Of a DNA stretch of 64,000 nucleotides, positions 17,163-26,539 are shown piece by piece. The notes under the pieces are model-generated. The model had not been told where the DNA came from. It made no database searches and was given only the letters and a program-made list of their open reading frames with translations. Position 1 is the first letter of the stretch; each line of letters starts with the position of its first letter. Both the position numbers and the translations under genes were made by a program. Source of the stretch: Bradyrhizobium sp. 195 (lineage in GTDB: Bacteria; Pseudomonadota; Alphaproteobacteria; Rhizobiales; Xanthobacteraceae); assembly GCF_023101665.1 (NCBI RefSeq), contig NZ_CP082161.1, positions 8,042,501 to 8,106,500 of the forward strand, read 5' to 3'.

Positions 17163-18041
17163 CTAGCGTCCTGCCATCACCGCCATGCGCGGTGCGGCGC
17201 CGGCGAGAGCCGGCTTGGCGGCCGCGGCACGCGGGTCGTTCGGCTTGTAGAGGCCGCGCCGCTCCGGAATAGGCTTGAACGTATCGGTCAGACCGACCAC
17301 GGTTTCGGCCGCGCCCAGCACCAGGAAGCCGTCGGGCTCGATCTGGCGCGCCAGACGGTTGAAGATGTTGATCTTAGTATCCTGGTCGAAATAGATCAGC
17401 ACGTTGCGGCAGAAGATGACGTCGAAGGTGCCGAGCTGGGAAAAATCGTGCAGCAGGTTGAGCTGCCGGTGCTGGATCATCGCCCGCAGCTCGGGATTGA
17501 TCTGCCAGGTCTCGCCGATCTGCTTGAAATATTTCATCAGCATCTGGATCGGCAGGCCGCGCTGCACCTCGAACTGGCTGTAGATGCCGGCCTTGGCCTT
17601 CTCCAGCACCTCCTGCGACAGATCGGTCGCGATGATCTCGACACGCCAGCCGGTCAGGGCCGCACCCATCTCCTTCAGGCTCATCGCCAGCGAATAGGGC
17701 TCCTGCCCGGTCGAGCCGGCGGCGCACCAGATGCGCACGCTCCGGCGCGCCGCGCGCGCCTTGATGACCTCGGGCATGATGGTGTCGCGGAAATGATCGA
17801 ACGGGACCTTGTCGCGGAAGAAGAACGTCTCGTTGGTGGTCATGGCTTCGACCACGTCGGTGATCAGCGTACGCGAGCCACCTTGCAGCTTCTGCACGAG
17901 TTCGGCGATACCGGAGAGCCCGGCCTTGCGGGCGAGCGGCAGCAGGCGGCTTTCGATCAGATATTGCTTGTCTGCGGACAGGTCGAGCCCGGAATTGTCC
18001 TTCAGGAATTTGCGCAGATACTCATACTCGGTCGGGGTCAC
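17163..18041 (-). CDS. cheR: Chemotaxis protein methyltransferase CheR
   Basis: 292 residues from GTG 18041 (VTPTEYEYLRKFLKDNSGLDL), preceded by AAGAGG at a normal distance; the longer frame from 18101 lacks family sequence. The small N-terminal helical domain is followed by the SAM-binding domain with IWCAAGSTGQEPYSLAM and later FDVIFCRNVLIYFD. CheR methylates glutamates in chemoreceptors using S-adenosylmethionine. The opposing CheB methylesterase and any receptor gene are missing from this cluster, so they must be supplied from elsewhere or adaptation works differently. Confidence 0.92.
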   Translation of the reverse strand: MTPTEYEYLRKFLKDNSGLDLSADKQYLIESRLLPLARKAGLSGIAELVQKLQGGSRTLITDVVEAMTTNETFFFRDKVPFDHFRDTIMPEVIKARAARRSVRIWCAAGSTGQEPYSLAMSLKEMGAALTGWRVEIIATDLSQEVLEKAKAGIYSQFEVQRGLPIQMLMKYFKQIGETWQINPELRAMIQHRQLNLLHDFSQLGTFDVIFCRNVLIYFDQDTKINIFNRLARQIEPDGFLVLGAAETVVGLTDTFKPIPERRGLYKPNDPRAAAAKPALAGAAPRMAVMAGR

Positions 18042-18101
18042 GGATGGCCTCTTCGAAGCTGTACTGGAACACTCTGGCCAAAGCACTTCGGCCAGACACA
18101 C

Positions 18102-18488
<387 letters not shown>

Positions 18489-18521
18489 TTTGGTTCTCCG
18501 GCTTCGATGTTTTTCGTTGGC

Positions 18522-18998
18522 TCACGCAGCCATTTGCACTTTGGTTTCGAGCTCGAGGACGCGATCGACGTCGAGGACGACCATGAGCTGTCCTTCGAGG
18601 CGGTGGACGCCGCCGGCGAGCTTGGCCATGCGGGGGTCGAGGTTGACGGGGTTCTCTTCCATGCCGGCTTCGGGCAGGCGCAGTACCTCGCCGATCTGGT
18701 CGATCAGCAGGCCATAGGATTCGCCGCGCAGGTCGACGCCGACCGCCATCGGCACCTTGCCGTCCTCAGGCTGCGGCAGGCCAAGGCGGGCGCGCATGTC
18801 GACCACGGTGACGATGCGGCCGCGCAGGTTCAACACGCCCGCGATCTCGCGCGAGGATAGCGGCACGCGGGTGACACGCTCGGGCATGAACACGTCCTGG
18901 ACGCGGGAGATCGGCAGGCCGAACAGCTGGCCGCCGATCATCGCGGTGACGTATTCGACCATGGCGCCTTCGCTGGACTGGGTCTTCTTGCTGGTCAT
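18522..18998 (-). CDS. cheW: CheW chemotaxis coupling protein
   Basis: 158 residues. It shows the CheW fold pattern: FGLPISRVQDVF, then NLRGRIVTVVDMRARLGLP and a GLLIDQIGEVLRL strand. It links CheA to chemoreceptors. It starts 27 nt after the cheA gene ends, so the two are cotranscribed. Confidence 0.92.
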   Translation of the reverse strand: MTSKKTQSSEGAMVEYVTAMIGGQLFGLPISRVQDVFMPERVTRVPLSSREIAGVLNLRGRIVTVVDMRARLGLPQPEDGKVPMAVGVDLRGESYGLLIDQIGEVLRLPEAGMEENPVNLDPRMAKLAGGVHRLEGQLMVVLDVDRVLELETKVQMAA

Positions 18999-19025
18999 AG
19001 GTATCTCCTGATCCCTGTCCTGCTC

Positions 19026-21833
19026 TTAGGCCGCTGCCCGGCTCAGCTCGGAGGCGCCGGCGGCGCCCGCGGTCTGCTCCTTCAGCGCCGCGATCAGACC
19101 GGGACGGTCGAACTTGGCGACGTAGTCGTGGAAGCCGGCCTGACGGCCGCGCTCGATCGCCGCCGGCGACACCAGGGCGGAGAGGCCGATGATCGGCATC
19201 GAGCCCAGATTGTTGTCGGAGCGGATCACCTCGGCGAACTCGAACCCGTTCATGTCGGGCATCTCGATGTCGGTCAGGACCACGTCGAAGCTCTGGGCGC
19301 GGAGCGCAGCGAGGCCCTCCTGCGCGGTCGGCGCGGTGCGGACGCGGTAGCCGGCCGCCTTGAGCACCGGGGCCAGCATATTGCGGAAGAACGCGCTGTC
19401 GTCGACCAGCAGCACCGACTGCGAGTGCAGCGACGGCTTCATCTCCTTGCGGGTGAACCAGTCGGCGAATGCCATCGGCAGGAAGTGGCCGACGTCGATC
19501 ACCTCGGTGGCCTGGCCCTTGATCACGGCCGAGCCCAGAATGCCCTGGCTGGAGCCGCCGACCTCGATGTTGAGCCGTTCCTCGACGATGTCGATGATCT
19601 CGTCGACGACGAGGCCCATGGAGCGGCCGTCGTCGGCGAACACCAGGATCGGCTGGGCGCCCTGGCTGGCGATGGTGACGCCTTCCATGGCGACGAGCGG
19701 CATCAGCTGCTCGCGGTACTGCACCATGTAGCGGCCGTTCGAGAACTCGATCTTGTCGGCGGGCAGCTCTTCGAGGCGCGTGACCAGCCCGAGCGGGACC
19801 GCCTTGGGCTGGGACGAGCCGGCGCGGAACACCAGCAGCGAAGTGGTCTGCTCGCCCGAGCCGATGTGATGGGCGCCGTTCTCGTCGCCCATGTCATGGG
19901 CCGAGGAACCGGCGGCGCCGAGCGCCTTGGCAATGCCGTTGGGGTCGATGATCATGATGACCGCGCCATCGCCCAGGATGGTGTTGCCGGAGAACATGTC
20001 GATGTGACGGAGCTTGGTCGACATCGGCTTGACCACGATTTCTTCGGTGTGGAACACGCCGTCGACGACGATGCCGAAGGTCTGGCTGCCGACTTGCGTG
20101 ACCACGATAAAACCGTTCTCGGGATCGGAGGCCGCGCCGTCGTCGATCTTGAGCAGCTTCTTGAGGTGGATCAGCGGCAGCAGCTTGTTGCGCAGACGAA
20201 GCACCGCGGTGTCCTTGATGCGCTCGATGCGGTGCTCGGAGTTGGCGCGGGCACGCACCAGCTCGACCACCGAGAGCTGCGGGATCGCGAAGCGGTCACC
20301 GGCGGCTTCCACGATCAGCGCGGAGACGATGGCCAGGGTCAGCGGGATCTTGATGGTGACCGAAGATCCTTCGCCGGCCACGCTCTTGATGTCGATGGTG
20401 CCGCCGATCTGGTCGATATTGGTGCGGACCACGTCCATGCCGACGCCGCGGCCGGAGATCGAGGTGATGGCGGCCGCGGTCGAGAAGCCCGGCGCGAAGA
20501 TGAACTTGTGGATCTGGGCTTCGCTCATCTTCTCGAGCTCGGCCTCGGTGACGAGACCTGAGGAGATCGCCTTGGCCTTGATCTTCTCGGTGTTGAGGCC
20601 GCGGCCGTTGTCGGCGATGCAGATGATGATGTGGCCGCCCTCGTGATAGGCGGAGAGGCGAATGGTGCCCTGCTCGCCCTTGCCGCTGGCAAGACGCTCG
20701 GCGGGGGTCTCCAGGCCATGATCGGCGGAGTTGCGCACCATGTGGGTGAGCGGGTCCTTGATCAGATCGAGCACCTGGCGGTCGAGCTCGGTGTCGGCGC
20801 CGTGCATCTCCAATTCGATCTGCTTGCCGAGTTCGCTGGAGAGATCGCGGACGATGCGGGGCAGCTTCTGCCAGGCATTGCCGATCGGCTGCATGCGCGT
20901 CTTCATGACGCCTTCCTGCAGCTCGGCGGTGACGTTGGACAGGCGCTGCAACGGCACCTTGAACTCGGTGTCCTCGTTGCGGCGGGAGATCTCCAGGAGC
21001 TGGTTGCGGGTCAGCACCAGCTCGGAGACCATGGTCATCAAATGCTCCAGCGTATCCACGTTGACGCGGATCGACTGGTTGGCGATGCGGTCGCCTTCGC
21101 CGACAGCCTCGTCGGCCATCGACTTCTTGACCGCGGGCTTCTCCTTGGCGGGTTTTGCGGCTTCCTTGGCAGCGGGCGCCGGGGCTTCAGCCGCCGCCGC
21201 GGGCTCGGCTTTAGCAACAGGCGCAGGCACCGGCGCTTCGATCGCGGTCTCGCGGAAGGCGCGCTCGAGCTCGTCGAGCGAGACTTCGCCCGGACGCAGC
21301 GGACGCTCCAGGGTCTGGTCGATCAGCGAGCCGGTTGTCATGTTTGCCGGCGCAGGCGCGGCAGCTACCGGTGCTTCCGGCACCAGCGGCGGGGCGTCAG
21401 CGACGGGAGCAGCGGCGCCGGCCGCGATCGGCTGCGCCGAGCCTGACATGGCCGCCATGCCCTGCTCGACCATCGCTTCCAGCTTGTCGATGAGGTCGCG
21501 GTCGTTACCCTCCGGCTCGGCTTCGGTCGCTTCGAGACCTGCGAGGATTTCCTTGATGCGGTCGATCGAGGACAGGATCACCGTCACCGCCTGCCCGGTC
21601 ACCGGCATGCCGTCACGGAATTTGCCCATCAGCGTCTCGCCGGCATGTGCCAGCGCTTCCAGCCGCGGCAGGCCGAGGAAGCCGCAGGTGCCCTTGATGG
21701 TGTGGACCAGGCGGAAGATGTTATCCAGGATCTTGGCGTTGTTCGGCTCCTGCTCGAACTTCACCAGCTGGTTGTCCACGGTATCCAGGCTCTCGCTGGT
21801 CTCCGTCAAGAACTCCCGCAACAGATCATCCAT
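19026..21833 (-). CDS. cheA: Hybrid chemotaxis histidine kinase CheA with two CheW-like domains and a receiver
   Basis: 935 residues. The N-terminal Hpt domain has the phosphoacceptor His44 in LVHTIKGTCGF. A long Ala/Pro-rich linker (about 140-240) contains a DQTLERPLRPGEVSLDELERAF-like conserved patch. The dimerisation and ATPase domains follow (LTHMVRNSADHGLE, DNGRGL, GRGVGMDVV). A first CheW-like domain (FAIPQLSVVELVRA) is followed by a second, more divergent one (about 660-800), and then a C-terminal receiver with VDDSAFFRN and VVLTDIEMPDMNG. Classical CheA has one CheW domain and no receiver, so this resembles FrzE-type or alternative-function che systems. It is the first gene of the cluster. 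Confidence 0.92.
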   Translation of the reverse strand: MDDLLREFLTETSESLDTVDNQLVKFEQEPNNAKILDNIFRLVHTIKGTCGFLGLPRLEALAHAGETLMGKFRDGMPVTGQAVTVILSSIDRIKEILAGLEATEAEPEGNDRDLIDKLEAMVEQGMAAMSGSAQPIAAGAAAPVADAPPLVPEAPVAAAPAPANMTTGSLIDQTLERPLRPGEVSLDELERAFRETAIEAPVPAPVAKAEPAAAAEAPAPAAKEAAKPAKEKPAVKKSMADEAVGEGDRIANQSIRVNVDTLEHLMTMVSELVLTRNQLLEISRRNEDTEFKVPLQRLSNVTAELQEGVMKTRMQPIGNAWQKLPRIVRDLSSELGKQIELEMHGADTELDRQVLDLIKDPLTHMVRNSADHGLETPAERLASGKGEQGTIRLSAYHEGGHIIICIADNGRGLNTEKIKAKAISSGLVTEAELEKMSEAQIHKFIFAPGFSTAAAITSISGRGVGMDVVRTNIDQIGGTIDIKSVAGEGSSVTIKIPLTLAIVSALIVEAAGDRFAIPQLSVVELVRARANSEHRIERIKDTAVLRLRNKLLPLIHLKKLLKIDDGAASDPENGFIVVTQVGSQTFGIVVDGVFHTEEIVVKPMSTKLRHIDMFSGNTILGDGAVIMIIDPNGIAKALGAAGSSAHDMGDENGAHHIGSGEQTTSLLVFRAGSSQPKAVPLGLVTRLEELPADKIEFSNGRYMVQYREQLMPLVAMEGVTIASQGAQPILVFADDGRSMGLVVDEIIDIVEERLNIEVGGSSQGILGSAVIKGQATEVIDVGHFLPMAFADWFTRKEMKPSLHSQSVLLVDDSAFFRNMLAPVLKAAGYRVRTAPTAQEGLAALRAQSFDVVLTDIEMPDMNGFEFAEVIRSDNNLGSMPIIGLSALVSPAAIERGRQAGFHDYVAKFDRPGLIAALKEQTAGAAGASELSRAAA

Positions 21834-22249
21834 GAGCTACGCCTTACTGAGCTGGACTTCGACGCCTGGGCCGCACTTGGAATCGACGGAAGCCCTCTTT
21901 CGATCGTTAGACATCCCCTTTCACGGTCCCGTTAATTTCATCCTCCGTGCTAATACGGATATTGAAGAGAAGTTTGCCGTTCGGCTGCGCGCGAGGGCCC
22001 TTTTCGGCAAAACCGCCATGGCGCGCGGCGGCGAGACGCGTGAGGGCAACGCGCCGATAGCGGCGCGGCGGGACGCACGAGAAAGTCCTGCTCGTGAAGG
22101 ACGATAGGCACGGTCTGCGCAGGATCGAACGAAGCCGTCCGCAATCGAGAGCGCCCTCGCGGCCGTCGTTTCGCGCTCGCCGAGATCGGCAAAGTTCGCG
22201 CTTTCGGTAAACGAACCGTTACCCCGTGACCGCTGCGGCGCGCGCGGCG
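21834..22249. other. 416-bp gap upstream of cheA, no gene seen
   Basis: Possible short frames here lack family-like sequence or a ribosome site. The half nearest cheA should hold the promoter of the che cluster, but I cannot identify convincing -35/-10 boxes. A slightly AT-richer patch lies around 21940-21975. Confidence 0.5.
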
Positions 22250-22708
22250 CTAACCCAGTCGCGCGGCCGACGCAATGTCGCGGTGCTCCGCCAGGCAATC
22301 ATTGATGGCGGCGAGCAGCGCGTGCGGCGTGAACGGCTTGCGCAGGCAGCGTGCGGCCCCGAGCTCCAGCGCCATCCGGAGGAAATCGGGCGCCGGCGAA
22401 TCCAGATTGGCAAAGGCGTAACCCGACATCGCGATCAGCGGAATGACAGGCGCCCGCTCGTGGAAGATCCGGATCGACTCGAACCCGCGCATGTGCGGCA
22501 TGAAGATGTCGATGATCATCAGATCGAACTGTTCGTGTTCGAGGGCCCGCAGTCCGGCTTCACCGCCCTCAGCGATCGTGACCCGAAAATTGTTGCGCTG
22601 GAGATAGATCTCGATGGCCATGCACACCATCGGATCGTCGTCGACAACGAGAATATGGCGCACGCCGTCTCGTCCCATTTGAGCGTCCCGTTTCGGCAAT
22701 TCAATCAT
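22250..22708 (-). CDS. Stand-alone response regulator receiver (extended beta4-alpha4 loop)
   Basis: 152 residues from the ATG at 22708; no strong ribosome site is visible, and ATG 22677 is an alternative. The receiver has VVDDDP, the phosphorylation site Asp67 (MIIDIFMPHM), AMSG and the Lys in RKPF. It shares the unusual PDFLRMALELGA insertion between beta4 and beta5 with the receiver at 10865-11284, so the two are probably paralogues. There is no output domain. It is isolated between the cheA promoter region and the Crp/Fnr pair. Confidence 0.87.
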   Translation of the reverse strand: MIELPKRDAQMGRDGVRHILVVDDDPMVCMAIEIYLQRNNFRVTIAEGGEAGLRALEHEQFDLMIIDIFMPHMRGFESIRIFHERAPVIPLIAMSGYAFANLDSPAPDFLRMALELGAARCLRKPFTPHALLAAINDCLAEHRDIASAARLG

Positions 22709-23145
22709 GGAGCCGTGGCGCACGCCTTTCTCCTCTGGTTTCGATCGAGAAATGGATTGGTTGCTAAGGGCGTTGGCGGCGCCGGGAAAACGAAGACGAT
22801 GGATGCAAAATCTGCGGCCAGATGGCGCCATGATCGGGAGCGGTGTCGGATAAGCACTCGTCCGATGCAGGAGAATGCGCGGGCCGACCGGCGCCCGATC
22901 GCAGCCCGGATGCAATGCTTCCGGCTCATGAAAGCCCCTTGCCGCTTTTTCCTGCGCTCCTAACAGGACGGACGCGCAGGCGCCGAAGCGAATCAGCGCG
23001 TCACCCTTATTTCCGCCGCAGATGCCCCAGGCTGTCTGCCCTCTAATGGGTATATGGACATCTCCACAACCGTTACAATATGTTTTTCCGCCGCGCAACT
23101 GGATGACGAACGCGCGCGGCACCCATCGGACTATCGACGCGCCAG
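22709..23145. other. 437-bp gap, no gene seen
   Basis: Short frames on both strands look like random open frames in GC-rich DNA. This interval should contain the promoters of the minus-strand receiver and of the Crp/Fnr gene to the right. No clear repeat or terminator was seen. Confidence 0.45.
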
Positions 23146-23288
23146 ATGACCTGCATGACCGCGAGCGGCCACCCGCCCAATCAGGCGCTGCAAATGCTCG
23201 ATGCGGCAGATTTTAATCTGCTGCGCCTCATCTCGCGACAGCGGGAATGGTCAGGGGAGCTGACTTGGGCGAGGCGGGCCTCGCGCTG
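23146..23288 (+). pseudogene. Out-of-frame N-terminal piece of the Crp/Fnr gene
   Basis: From ATG 23146 this frame reads ...PPNQALQMLDAADFNLLR, which lines up with SNGFLSALPADDFELIR in the neighbouring Crp/Fnr protein, then turns into unrelated sequence and stops at 23288. The matching continuation (HLATAGMVRGADLG) is in the next frame from about 23229. One missing base near 23226-23228 explains this. Confidence 0.65.
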
Positions 23289-23864
23289 AAATATGTCTAC
23301 TTTCCACACAGCGGTTCCGTTTCGATCACGGTGGGCCTGTCCGACGGACAGATGATCGAGGTGGCGATGCTGGGCCGTGATGGCGTCGTGGGCGGCGGCG
23401 CAGCGCTGGCCGATGGCATCATGCCGGCAGACGCTGTCGTGCTGTTTCCCGGCACGGCTTGTGTGCTTGAAATCGCGGCTTTCCGGGCAGTCGCAGCCGC
23501 AAGCGCGCCGTTTCGCAGCCTGATGGTCCGCCATGAGCAGGCCCTGCTCGCTCATGCTCAGCAGTCCCTGCTCTGCAATACGCTGCATTCCGTCGAGGCG
23601 CGGCTGGCGCGCTGGTTGTTGCGTGCCCCCGACCTGTCCGACAGCGAGCTCCTCCCGCTGACGCAGGAAGCGCTGGCGCAGATGATGGGCGTACGGCGCA
23701 ACGCTATTTCGCTCGTCGCACATGCGCTTCAGCGTGCCGGCATCATTCACTACGCACGCGGCCAGATCGAAATCCTCGACTTGCGGGCGCTGGAAGCGAC
23801 CTCCTGCCGGTGCCATTCGGCGGTGAAGGCCCACCACATCCGCCTGATGGGACCCTTGCGGTGA
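23247..23864 (+). CDS. Crp/Fnr-family regulator, N-terminally truncated by an apparent frameshift
   Basis: 205 residues if started at ATG 23247. It contains the later cyclic-nucleotide-binding fold (VYFPHSGSVSITVGL, then MIEVAMLGRDGVVGGG) and the Crp-type winged helix (LTQEALAQMMGVRRNAISLVAHALQ). The first 40 or so residues of the sensor domain are missing from this frame but are readable one frame away at 23146-23228, so the gene is either mutated or the sequence has a base error. The closest relative by eye is the next gene, at 24053. The sensor lacks the Arg-Ser phosphate cassette of true cAMP binders, as is common in this rhizobial group, so its ligand is unknown. Confidence 0.75.
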   Translation: MVRGADLGEAGLALKYVYFPHSGSVSITVGLSDGQMIEVAMLGRDGVVGGGAALADGIMPADAVVLFPGTACVLEIAAFRAVAAASAPFRSLMVRHEQALLAHAQQSLLCNTLHSVEARLARWLLRAPDLSDSELLPLTQEALAQMMGVRRNAISLVAHALQRAGIIHYARGQIEILDLRALEATSCRCHSAVKAHHIRLMGPLR

Positions 23865-24052
23865 CGAGAAACTCCACGCGCCCGACTGCACGCCGACGTG
23901 CACACATGCCGGTGGGACGATCGCCCGATGTGCCACCGTCGGACATCTTGTCCCAATTGCCAATATATCCCGACGGGAAGATGATGGAACTTGCTCGCCC
24001 AGGGAGCGGTTTCACCTGCCGCGCCCGCTGGTGGAGGAGAGGGGAGGCAGCT

Positions 24053-24760
24053 TTGGAAACGATGGTGCGCCCATCCAACGGTTTCCTGTCCGCACTGCCG
24101 GCGGACGATTTTGAATTGATCCGCCCGCACCTGCGAACAGTTGACCTGCCCCATGACTACGTCCTGGTCGAGACCGGCGAGACGCTCAAGCGCGCTTATT
24201 TTCCTCACCGCGGCGTCATCTCGCTGGTGGTCAAACTCGCCAAGGGCGAGCATGTGCAGGTCGCCATGGTCGGCCGCGACAGCCTGCTCGGGGCGCTCTC
24301 GACCATGGGCGATGCGTGCGCGTTGAACACCGCCATCGTACTCGTACCGGGCCTTGCGTCGATGATGGATCTCGACCGGCTGCGGATCGCCGCCGACCAA
24401 AGCAGCACCCTGCGCACGTTGCTGATGCGTCACGGGCTGGCGGTTTACGCCCAGGTCCAGCAGACCGCGGGCTGCAACGCCGCCCATCCGGTGGAGGCAC
24501 GGCTGTCGCGCTGCCTGTTGCACACTCATGATCTCTCGGGTGACTACCGGCTGCTGCTGACCCAGGAGGCCATGGCACAGATGATCGGGGCGCGGCGCAA
24601 CAGCGTGTCGCTGGTCGCCAATACATTGCAGCAGGCCAATTTCATCCATTACAGCCGCGGGCACATCCAGATCGTCAACCTCGACGGCCTGCGCCAGACG
24701 GCGTGCGAATGCTACGCCACCGTGAAGGCCCAGTACGACCGGCTGCTCGGCCCACGCTGA
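24053..24760 (+). CDS. Crp/Fnr-family transcriptional regulator
   Basis: 235 residues. The TTG at 24053 is preferred because GGGGAGG ends 5 nt before it; ATG 24062 is too far from that site, and an upstream ATG at 23810 would overlap the previous gene. The sensor fold begins FLSALPADDFELIRPHL and includes AYFPHRGVISLVV and VAMVGRDSLLG. The DNA-binding region is LTQEAMAQMIGARRNSVSLVANTLQ. No FNR-type cysteines or cAMP-phosphate cassette are seen. It lies 188 bp after a paralogous gene, so the pair probably arose by tandem duplication. Confidence 0.87.
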   Translation: METMVRPSNGFLSALPADDFELIRPHLRTVDLPHDYVLVETGETLKRAYFPHRGVISLVVKLAKGEHVQVAMVGRDSLLGALSTMGDACALNTAIVLVPGLASMMDLDRLRIAADQSSTLRTLLMRHGLAVYAQVQQTAGCNAAHPVEARLSRCLLHTHDLSGDYRLLLTQEAMAQMIGARRNSVSLVANTLQQANFIHYSRGHIQIVNLDGLRQTACECYATVKAQYDRLLGPR

Positions 24761-24907
24761 CCGCGGCTCGGATGGTAAACCGCCGGCTAATGCCGGTCTG
24801 CAAACACCTCATGTCCTGCTACCGGAACTGAAATGCGAATGCCGTAGACACGGGGGGCCCTCGCGCCGGGACGTGCCGCGCGACAATGACCCGTGATCAA
24901 GGCCACC

Positions 24908-25282
24908 ATGTTTGAAGTCACCGTCGCGCCCGCACAGAAGGCGCTCGATGCCGAACCCGCGCGCGAGCCGCGCGCATACGAAGCGCTGGTGCGCGAGATC
25001 GGCGAGGACGGTGCCTGTGAAGTGCGCGAGGTGTTCTGGAGCGAGACCTGCGCGCGCCTGCAACTGTTCCGCACGCTCTCGCTCGCTCAGCACCATGGCA
25101 GGATCGCACGCGAAGCGCATTCGCTGAAGAGCGCGGCCGGGACGTTCGGCTATGTCAGGCTCGCGGCGCTGGCATTGACGCTGGAGAGGTCGGCAGAGAG
25201 GCTCGGCGATGCCGAATTCCGCGATCTTCTGGACCGGATGGATGCCGCCTATGTCGCCGCGCGCGCACAGGAGCCGCGCTAA
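24908..25282 (+). CDS. Stand-alone histidine phosphotransfer (Hpt) protein
   Basis: 124 residues from ATG 24908 (AAGG lies 5 nt upstream; GTG 24893 is an alternative). The Hpt signature is AHSLKSAAGTFGYVRLAALA, with His71 as the phosphoacceptor and the conserved Lys three residues later. The rest is helical, and no catalytic domain is attached. Such proteins carry phosphate from the receiver of a hybrid kinase to a separate response regulator. Candidate partners in the window are the hybrid kinase at 11262-14855 and the orphan receivers at 10865, 16201 and 22250. Confidence 0.82.
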   Translation: MFEVTVAPAQKALDAEPAREPRAYEALVREIGEDGACEVREVFWSETCARLQLFRTLSLAQHHGRIAREAHSLKSAAGTFGYVRLAALALTLERSAERLGDAEFRDLLDRMDAAYVAARAQEPR

Positions 25283-25381
25283 TCACTCGGGCGTGCATTC
25301 CCGCCGTACTTCTACGGTTGGTGATTTTTAGAGATGGCTAATCATAGGTGGTGATAGTCGCGGGAAACCAGGAGGGTTTCC

Positions 25382-25630
25382 ATGTTCACCTACGAGACCG
25401 CGGACCAGAAGGAGGTTCGCCGCTTCCGCATCGCACAGTTCAACGGCCGGATGGCGACGGTGAGGGCTGGCGAGTCGACGGTGACCGGCTTCGTGCGTTC
25501 GGTGCTGGAGCAGGAATCGAGCATGCCTCCCCGCTGGACCATCACCATCATCCCGAACGGGCCGAAGGAAGAGATCAAGCCGCTGCGTCCCGCCTCGCGC
25601 GCGCGTCCCTTCGCCGAAGACTATTTCTGA
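25382..25630 (+). CDS. Small conserved-looking hypothetical protein
   Basis: 82 residues with a good GGAGGG ribosome site 5 nt before ATG 25382. I do not recognise the family. The sequence is compact and looks beta-rich (RRFRIAQFNGRMATVRAGES, then PRWTITIIPNGPKEEIKPL), with no membrane segment, signal peptide or cysteine. It sits between the Hpt gene and the LuxR-type gene, which face each other, so a signalling role is possible but unsupported. Confidence 0.7.
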   Translation: MFTYETADQKEVRRFRIAQFNGRMATVRAGESTVTGFVRSVLEQESSMPPRWTITIIPNGPKEEIKPLRPASRARPFAEDYF

Positions 25631-25704
25631 GCGCGATCGGGTTCTCGATAGATATTTTCCGGCCTTTGTCCGCACCGCCTGGCCGGCGATGCAACACGCC
25701 AGCC

Positions 25705-26337
25705 TCAATCGATCGAATGCAGCAGCGCCGCACGGACGAGATCCGCGGTGTTGCGCGCACCGAGCTTGCGCATCGCCTCGGCACGATGGCTCTCGAACGT
25801 GCGCGGACTGATCTGCATCCGAAGCGCACCCTGCTTGTTCGAGTATCCCTCGCTGATCAGCCTCAGCACCTCGCGCTCGCGCTTGGTCAGCCGCTTCTGG
25901 CCCGACAGGCCGAGAAGTTCGGCGCTCGGCACGCGCTGTGCTTGCTGGGCGCGGACGGCCTTTGATTCTGCGTCCTCGGCACTGGACGGGATCGACAAGC
26001 CACCCTTGTGAGGACCCGCAAGCTGCTTGACCAGGCCGCAAACCCGCTCGGTCTGTGCCAGCGCGTTCTCGACCACCCGCTGCAAATAGGCACGGTCGCC
26101 GGTGACAGGCGCGAACTGATCGCTGTGATGCTTGATCTCGCCCATGTAGAGCAGCAGCGCAGTCAGGGGGCCATTAAGCTCGCGGGCAATGGCAGCGGCC
26201 ATTTCGTCGGCCGCCTTGGCCCGGGCGGCGCTCAGGCGGACGAATTCGAGCTCATCAGTTGGAGCAGCGCTGCTTTCGTACCATTCCGACGGCCGCGAAT
26301 CGGTGGCCGTATCATTCTGTGACCCCATGTCACTCAT
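25705..26337 (-). CDS. LuxR-type regulator fused to a His-less DHp-like helix
   Basis: 210 residues. Residues 45-65 read ADEMAAAIARELNGPLTALL, which closely follows the H-box of sensor kinases (..IAHELNQPLTA..) but has Arg52 where the phosphoacceptor His should be. A second helix (YLQRVVENALAQTERVCGLV) completes a DHp-like hairpin. No ATPase domain follows. After a linker, the C-terminus is a LuxR helix-turn-helix (LTKREREVLRLISEGYSNKQ, then ISPRTFESHRAEAMRKLGARN) resembling that of the FixJ-like protein at 15019. It may dimerise through the DHp-like part or dock onto kinases or receivers without being phosphorylated. Confidence 0.83.
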   Translation of the reverse strand: MSDMGSQNDTATDSRPSEWYESSAAPTDELEFVRLSAARAKAADEMAAAIARELNGPLTALLLYMGEIKHHSDQFAPVTGDRAYLQRVVENALAQTERVCGLVKQLAGPHKGGLSIPSSAEDAESKAVRAQQAQRVPSAELLGLSGQKRLTKREREVLRLISEGYSNKQGALRMQISPRTFESHRAEAMRKLGARNTADLVRAALLHSID

Positions 26338-26539
26338 GTAGCGGAACCCGGGGCGGTCTGTGGTTAACTTTTTGCTCCGTAAGACTACGGTGATTTCGGC
26401 GGTTTTGCGCTAAAATGGCGACGTCGGCACAATTTGTGCTTGCGGCGCGCGGCGCTCGATCTCGCAAGGGTTGAGTTCCTGCTCAGGTCTTGGGCAAACG
26501 GGTCGAAAACTCCTTAACCACCGCTTTCGCCCGAGGCCG

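Noticed and set aside
19128..20561. Long plus-strand open frames opposite cheA
   Set aside because: Antisense shadows of the clear CheA coding sequence; composition is of the usual Asp/Gly/His/Arg antisense type.
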